Under the pieces are notes generated by a model. It made no database searches, was not told where the DNA came from, and worked only from the letters and a program-made list of their open reading frames with translations. From Armatimonadota bacterium (GTDB lineage Bacteria > Armatimonadota > Zipacnadia > Zipacnadales > VGFC01): 35,560 nt of DNA. Below are positions 32,613-35,560 of the stretch, piece after piece; the stretch's first letter is position 1; every line of letters starts with the position of its first letter. Position numbers and translations under genes: made by a program. Where the stretch lies: the NCBI GenBank assembly GCA_016869045.1, contig VGFC01000023.1:1-35560 (forward strand), given 5' to 3'.

Positions 32613-33902
32613 GTGGACGACCGCAAGCTCGTCATCATCGGCGCAGGGAGTGCGTCCTTCACGGCCGGCCTGGTGGCCGATCTGCTCGCCTCAGGCATCG
32701 AGGCGAACTGGACCATCGGGCTGGTGGACATCAGCGAGGAGGCCCTTGCCGTGCCGGAGGGGCTCGTCTCGCGCATGGTTCAGCACACGGGGCAGGACGC
32801 CGCGGTGCAGGCCTCGACGGATCGGTGTGACATACTGCCCAGCGCGGACTTCGTCGTGACGACCATCGCGGTCGGCGGCCGCGACGGCTGGCGCAAGGAT
32901 GCCGAGGTGCCGCTGAAGCATGGCATCTACCAGCCGGTCGCCGACACCGTTGGCCCGGGCGGCATCTCGCGCGCGCTGCGGCAGGTTCCCGCGATGCTCG
33001 ACATCGCCAGTGACGTAGCGTGTCTCTGCCCGAACGCGCACTTCTTCAACTACGCCAACCCGATGGCCGCCATCTGCCGCGCGGTGAACAAGGCCACCCG
33101 TGCGAACGTGGTCGGCCTCTGCCACGGCGTGCAGGGCACGCTGCGCTACCTCTGCGACAAGATCGGCGTGCCGTACGGGGAGGTCGGGTCGCTGTATGTC
33201 GGCATGAACCACCTGACGTGGATCACGCACTTCACGCACGGGGGGAAGAGCCTCTGGCCGCGCATCGACGCGATGCTGGCCGACCTTGATCCCGGCGACA
33301 ACCCCTTCTCTTGGGAACTGTACCGCACGTATGGCGCGTTCCCGGCGGTGCTCGACCGGCATGTCGCCGAGTTCTTCCCCGAGCGCTTCTTCCGCGACGC
33401 CGCCTACGGCCAGCCCCTCGTGGACGAGATCCTGCGGGTCATCAGCGGCGGGGATGACACGTGGGAGCGCCGCAAGCGCCAGGCCCGCGGCGAGGAGCCG
33501 CTCGAGGAGGGCCTCTTCCGGCGCACGCTCGGCGAGCACGAGGCCTTGCTGCCGATCATCGCCTCGATCCTCGGCGACCGGCACGAGGTCTTCCCGATGA
33601 ACGTTCCGAACCGCACGGTGGAGGCGATCCCGCCGGGCTTCGTGCTGGAGATGCCAGTCGCCGCGACCGCCGCCGGCTGCCTGCCAACCGCGCTGCCGCC
33701 CACGCCGCCGGGGATCCTCGCGTGGGTGACGGAGGCGCTGTACGGGGTGGAGATCACCGTGGAGGCGGCCATCCGCGGCGACCGGAATCTCGTGGTGCAG
33801 GCGTTGCTCTATGACCGCAGTGTGCCCGATCTCCCGGCGGCGGAGGTGTTGGCCGACGACCTCCTCGCCGCCCATCGGGAACACCTGCCGACCTTTGCGT
33901 GA
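32613..33902 (+). CDS. GH4 family glycosidase (alpha-galactosidase/alpha-glucosidase/6-phospho type), NAD- and metal-dependent
   Basis: 429 residues from a GTG at 32613, chosen because GGAGGG lies 5 nt upstream and the NAD-binding strand KLVIIGAGSASF follows at once; an ATG six codons earlier (32595) has no ribosome site. GH4 features: Rossmann loop GAGSAS (residues 10-15), NYANPMA (146-152), GLCHGVQGT with metal Cys170, and GMNHLTWITH with metal His200. GH4 enzymes hydrolyse by an NAD-assisted redox-elimination mechanism in the cytoplasm. Alpha-galactosidase- or galacturonidase-like specificity is possible but not determinable here. The next gene starts within 10 bp. Confidence 0.94.
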   Translation: MDDRKLVIIGAGSASFTAGLVADLLASGIEANWTIGLVDISEEALAVPEGLVSRMVQHTGQDAAVQASTDRCDILPSADFVVTTIAVGGRDGWRKDAEVPLKHGIYQPVADTVGPGGISRALRQVPAMLDIASDVACLCPNAHFFNYANPMAAICRAVNKATRANVVGLCHGVQGTLRYLCDKIGVPYGEVGSLYVGMNHLTWITHFTHGGKSLWPRIDAMLADLDPGDNPFSWELYRTYGAFPAVLDRHVAEFFPERFFRDAAYGQPLVDEILRVISGGDDTWERRKRQARGEEPLEEGLFRRTLGEHEALLPIIASILGDRHEVFPMNVPNRTVEAIPPGFVLEMPVAATAAGCLPTALPPTPPGILAWVTEALYGVEITVEAAIRGDRNLVVQALLYDRSVPDLPAAEVLADDLLAAHREHLPTFA

Positions 33903-33905
33903 GGT

Positions 33906-35339
33906 GTGGTGTCCGTGCGAGTCCAGCTACTCACTGCCGACCAGATCGCCCGCGTCCACGAGGCCTCACTGAGCATCCTCGCCGAGGTCGGTGTGCACCT
34001 GCCTCACCCCGAGGTCCTCAGTCGCTTCGCCGACTCCGGCGCGACGGTGGACCACGATGCGCAGCGCGTGCGCATTCCCGCTGAGCTAGTCGAGCGCTGC
34101 ATCGCCTCCGCGGGCAAGCAGTTCGCGATCTACGGCCGCGACATCGCGAAGGCCGCGCGCTTCGGCTGCGGCGAGCGCAACTACAACAGCATCGCGGGCG
34201 AGGCGCACTGGATCGACCGGCCCGGGGGCAAGCGCCGGCCTGCGGTCCTCGCCGACGTGGCGACGGCCTCCCGGATGGGCGATGCGCTGGAGCACATCAA
34301 CCTCGTCGGGGCGATGACCGATCCGCAGGACGTGCCGCCAGCCCTCAAGTGCATCGAAGTGATGGCGCAGATGCTGAAGCACACCACGAAGCCCATCCAC
34401 TTCTGGTTCCACGACCGGGCCTCGGCGAAGTACCTCGTGGACATGACCATCGCCCTGCGCGGGAGCGAGAGCGAGGCGCGCGAGTTCCCGATCTGTTACC
34501 CCTTCCTGGAGCCGATCAGCCCGCTGCGCTTTCCGTTCAACGGGGTGGACGTGTTGTTCGAGACCGCGCGCCTGAACCTCCCCGTGCCCATTGGGCCGAT
34601 GGCGCAGATGGGCCTCTCCGCGCCATGCAGCCTCGCCGCCACGCTCGCGCAGGAGAACGCGGAGATCCTCGCGGGAGTCTGCGTCACGCAGCTCATCCAG
34701 CCGGGCGTGCCGGTGATGTACGGCGGCATCCCCCACGCGTTTGACATGCGCACCACGCAGCTCATCTTCTCGGGCCCTGAGCAGGCGCTGTTCGGCGTCG
34801 CGATGACCGAGATCGGCAAGCACTACGGGCTGCCGGTCTACATCAACGTCGGCCTGACCGATGCGAAGCGCCCCGACGCGCAGGCGGGTCTGGAGGCGGG
34901 CATCACGCTGATGCTGGGCGCCGCGGCGGGCGCCGACATCTTCGGCCACATGGGCATCTCGGGGGTCGATCAGGCCTCCTCGCTGGACCTGCTCGTGTTC
35001 CAGAATGAGGTCATCGGTTTCGTCGAGAACGTCCTCCGCGAGATGGACTTCAGCGACGAGGCCTTCGCGCTCGATGTGGTCCGCGAGGTCGGTCCCGGCG
35101 GCAGCTACATCGACACCGACCACACCGCCCTCAACTTCCGCCGGGCGCTGTGGTTCCCGAAGCTACTCGACCGCCAGTTCTACGACGCATGGCTCACCGG
35201 CGGCGCGGAGTCGCTCGAAGACCGCTGCCGCCTCCGCACCGAGGACCTGCTGGCGACGCACGAGCCGGAGCCGATCTCCGAAGACGAGGCGGCCGCCATC
35301 GACGAGGTGCTGCGCGCCGCCCGGAGGGACCTGAGTTGA
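33906..35339 (+). CDS. MttB superfamily methyltransferase (non-pyrrolysine type)
   Basis: 477 residues. LLTADQIARVHEASLSILAEVGVHLP is the typical MttB N-terminus; CVTQLIQPGVPVMYGGIP and ITLMLGAAAGADIFGHMGISG are barrel motifs. There is no in-frame amber codon, so this is not the pyrrolysine trimethylamine enzyme but one of the many Pyl-lacking relatives; characterised ones demethylate quaternary amines such as glycine betaine, carnitine or proline betaine onto a corrinoid protein. The start is uncertain among GTG at 33906, 33909 and 33915; AGGTG suits the last. Its TGA overlaps the following TTG start. No corrinoid protein gene is seen in the window. Confidence 0.92.
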   Translation: MVSVRVQLLTADQIARVHEASLSILAEVGVHLPHPEVLSRFADSGATVDHDAQRVRIPAELVERCIASAGKQFAIYGRDIAKAARFGCGERNYNSIAGEAHWIDRPGGKRRPAVLADVATASRMGDALEHINLVGAMTDPQDVPPALKCIEVMAQMLKHTTKPIHFWFHDRASAKYLVDMTIALRGSESEAREFPICYPFLEPISPLRFPFNGVDVLFETARLNLPVPIGPMAQMGLSAPCSLAATLAQENAEILAGVCVTQLIQPGVPVMYGGIPHAFDMRTTQLIFSGPEQALFGVAMTEIGKHYGLPVYINVGLTDAKRPDAQAGLEAGITLMLGAAAGADIFGHMGISGVDQASSLDLLVFQNEVIGFVENVLREMDFSDEAFALDVVREVGPGGSYIDTDHTALNFRRALWFPKLLDRQFYDAWLTGGAESLEDRCRLRTEDLLATHEPEPISEDEAAAIDEVLRAARRDLS

Positions 35340-35560
35340 CCAGCCGCGAACGAGTCCTCGCCGCCCTGAACCATGAGGAGCCGGACCGGGTGCCGCTCGA
35401 CCTCGGCGGCAGCTTCGTCACCGGCATCGCGGCGACGTCGCTGCACCACCTGCGCAAGCACCTCGGGCTCGCGGATCGGCCGGTGAAGGTGTACGACGCG
35501 TACCAGATGCTGGGCGAGGTCGAGATGGACCTTGTGGAGCGCTTCCGGCTCGACTGCCTC
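35336..35560 (+). CDS. URO-D superfamily protein (3'-truncated by window edge)
   Basis: The first 75 residues are visible: TTG start overlapping the MttB-family stop (TTGA), with GGAGGG 8 nt upstream. TSRERVLAALNHEEPDRVPLDLGG is the standard N-terminus of methyltransferase-type URO-D proteins (MtaA, CmuA and relatives). Coupling to an MttB-family gene supports a role in the same methyl-transfer system, for example moving the methyl group from a corrinoid protein onward. It is a different sequence from the URO-D protein at 27247. The rest lies outside the window. Confidence 0.85.
   Translation, partial: MTSRERVLAALNHEEPDRVPLDLGGSFVTGIAATSLHHLRKHLGLADRPVKVYDAYQMLGEVEMDLVERFRLDCL

Noticed and set aside
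33906-35339. Pyrrolysine-containing trimethylamine methyltransferase
   Set aside because: No in-frame TAG interrupts the gene; it belongs to the non-Pyl branch of the MttB superfamily.
1-35560. tRNA, rRNA or insertion-sequence transposase genes
   Set aside because: None could be recognised on either strand; the repeats present are palindromic or tandem without a transposase.

Overview
The window is a gene-dense, high-GC bacterial chromosome segment. Leader peptides (lipoprotein, Sec and Tat), a twin-arginine sulfatase, oxygen-independent formate/NAD(H) enzymes, corrinoid-type methyltransferases and a leucine T-box upstream of leuA suggest an uncultured, saccharolytic, probably anaerobic or facultative bacterium. 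T-box regulation and the carbohydrate/sulfatase/C1 gene mix fit an Armatimonadota-like or related Terrabacteria lineage. That placement is inference; no rRNA or other phylogenetic anchor is present.

Left part (1-12 kb). A sugar isomerase/epimerase runs off the left edge. It is followed by a small four-helix-bundle (S23/Avd-like) gene enclosed by inverted GGTAACGACGG arrays that end exactly at the stop codons of two convergent genes. A minus-strand series then runs from 12.0 kb back to 1.2 kb: a DUF1385 membrane protein, a GHMP sugar kinase, two tandem phosphohexomutase paralogs (one without the catalytic serine), an MGDG-synthase/MurG-type glycosyltransferase, a large lipoprotein, 5-formyl-THF cyclo-ligase, folB and purB. 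Several of these overlap by 4 bp. The kinase-mutase-mutase-glycosyltransferase block looks like a sugar activation and glycolipid/envelope pathway; the last three genes serve folate and purine metabolism.

Middle (12-24 kb). Overlapping divergent promoters share one AT-rich -10 region and serve the DUF1385 gene (minus) and rpmB (plus). Downstream lies a three-gene NAD-linked formate dehydrogenase operon (NuoE-like, NuoF-like, and a molybdopterin subunit with Cys in place of Sec). Its last gene runs into a cluster of about 104-bp repeats, followed by the tRNA methylthiotransferase gene mtaB. A Tat-exported glycosidase-like protein faces mtaB. leuA lies upstream with a complete control region: consensus promoter, leucine T-box leader with CUC specifier, and intrinsic terminator.

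Right part (24-35.5 kb). This is an accessory carbohydrate/C1 region: a secreted beta-helix protein, an iron-sulfur flavoprotein, a URO-D-family protein with a 59-aa partner, a secreted SGNH hydrolase, a sugar isomerase, a sulfatase, a GH4 glycosidase, and an MttB-family methyltransferase translationally coupled to a second URO-D-family gene cut by the right edge. Together they suggest uptake and breakdown of decorated (sulfated, esterified, perhaps methylated) glycans or methylated compounds, with methyl groups passed to a corrinoid/folate route; formate dehydrogenase could be its oxidative end. Palindromic repeats of several kinds occupy many intergenic gaps and repeatedly coincide with stop codons.
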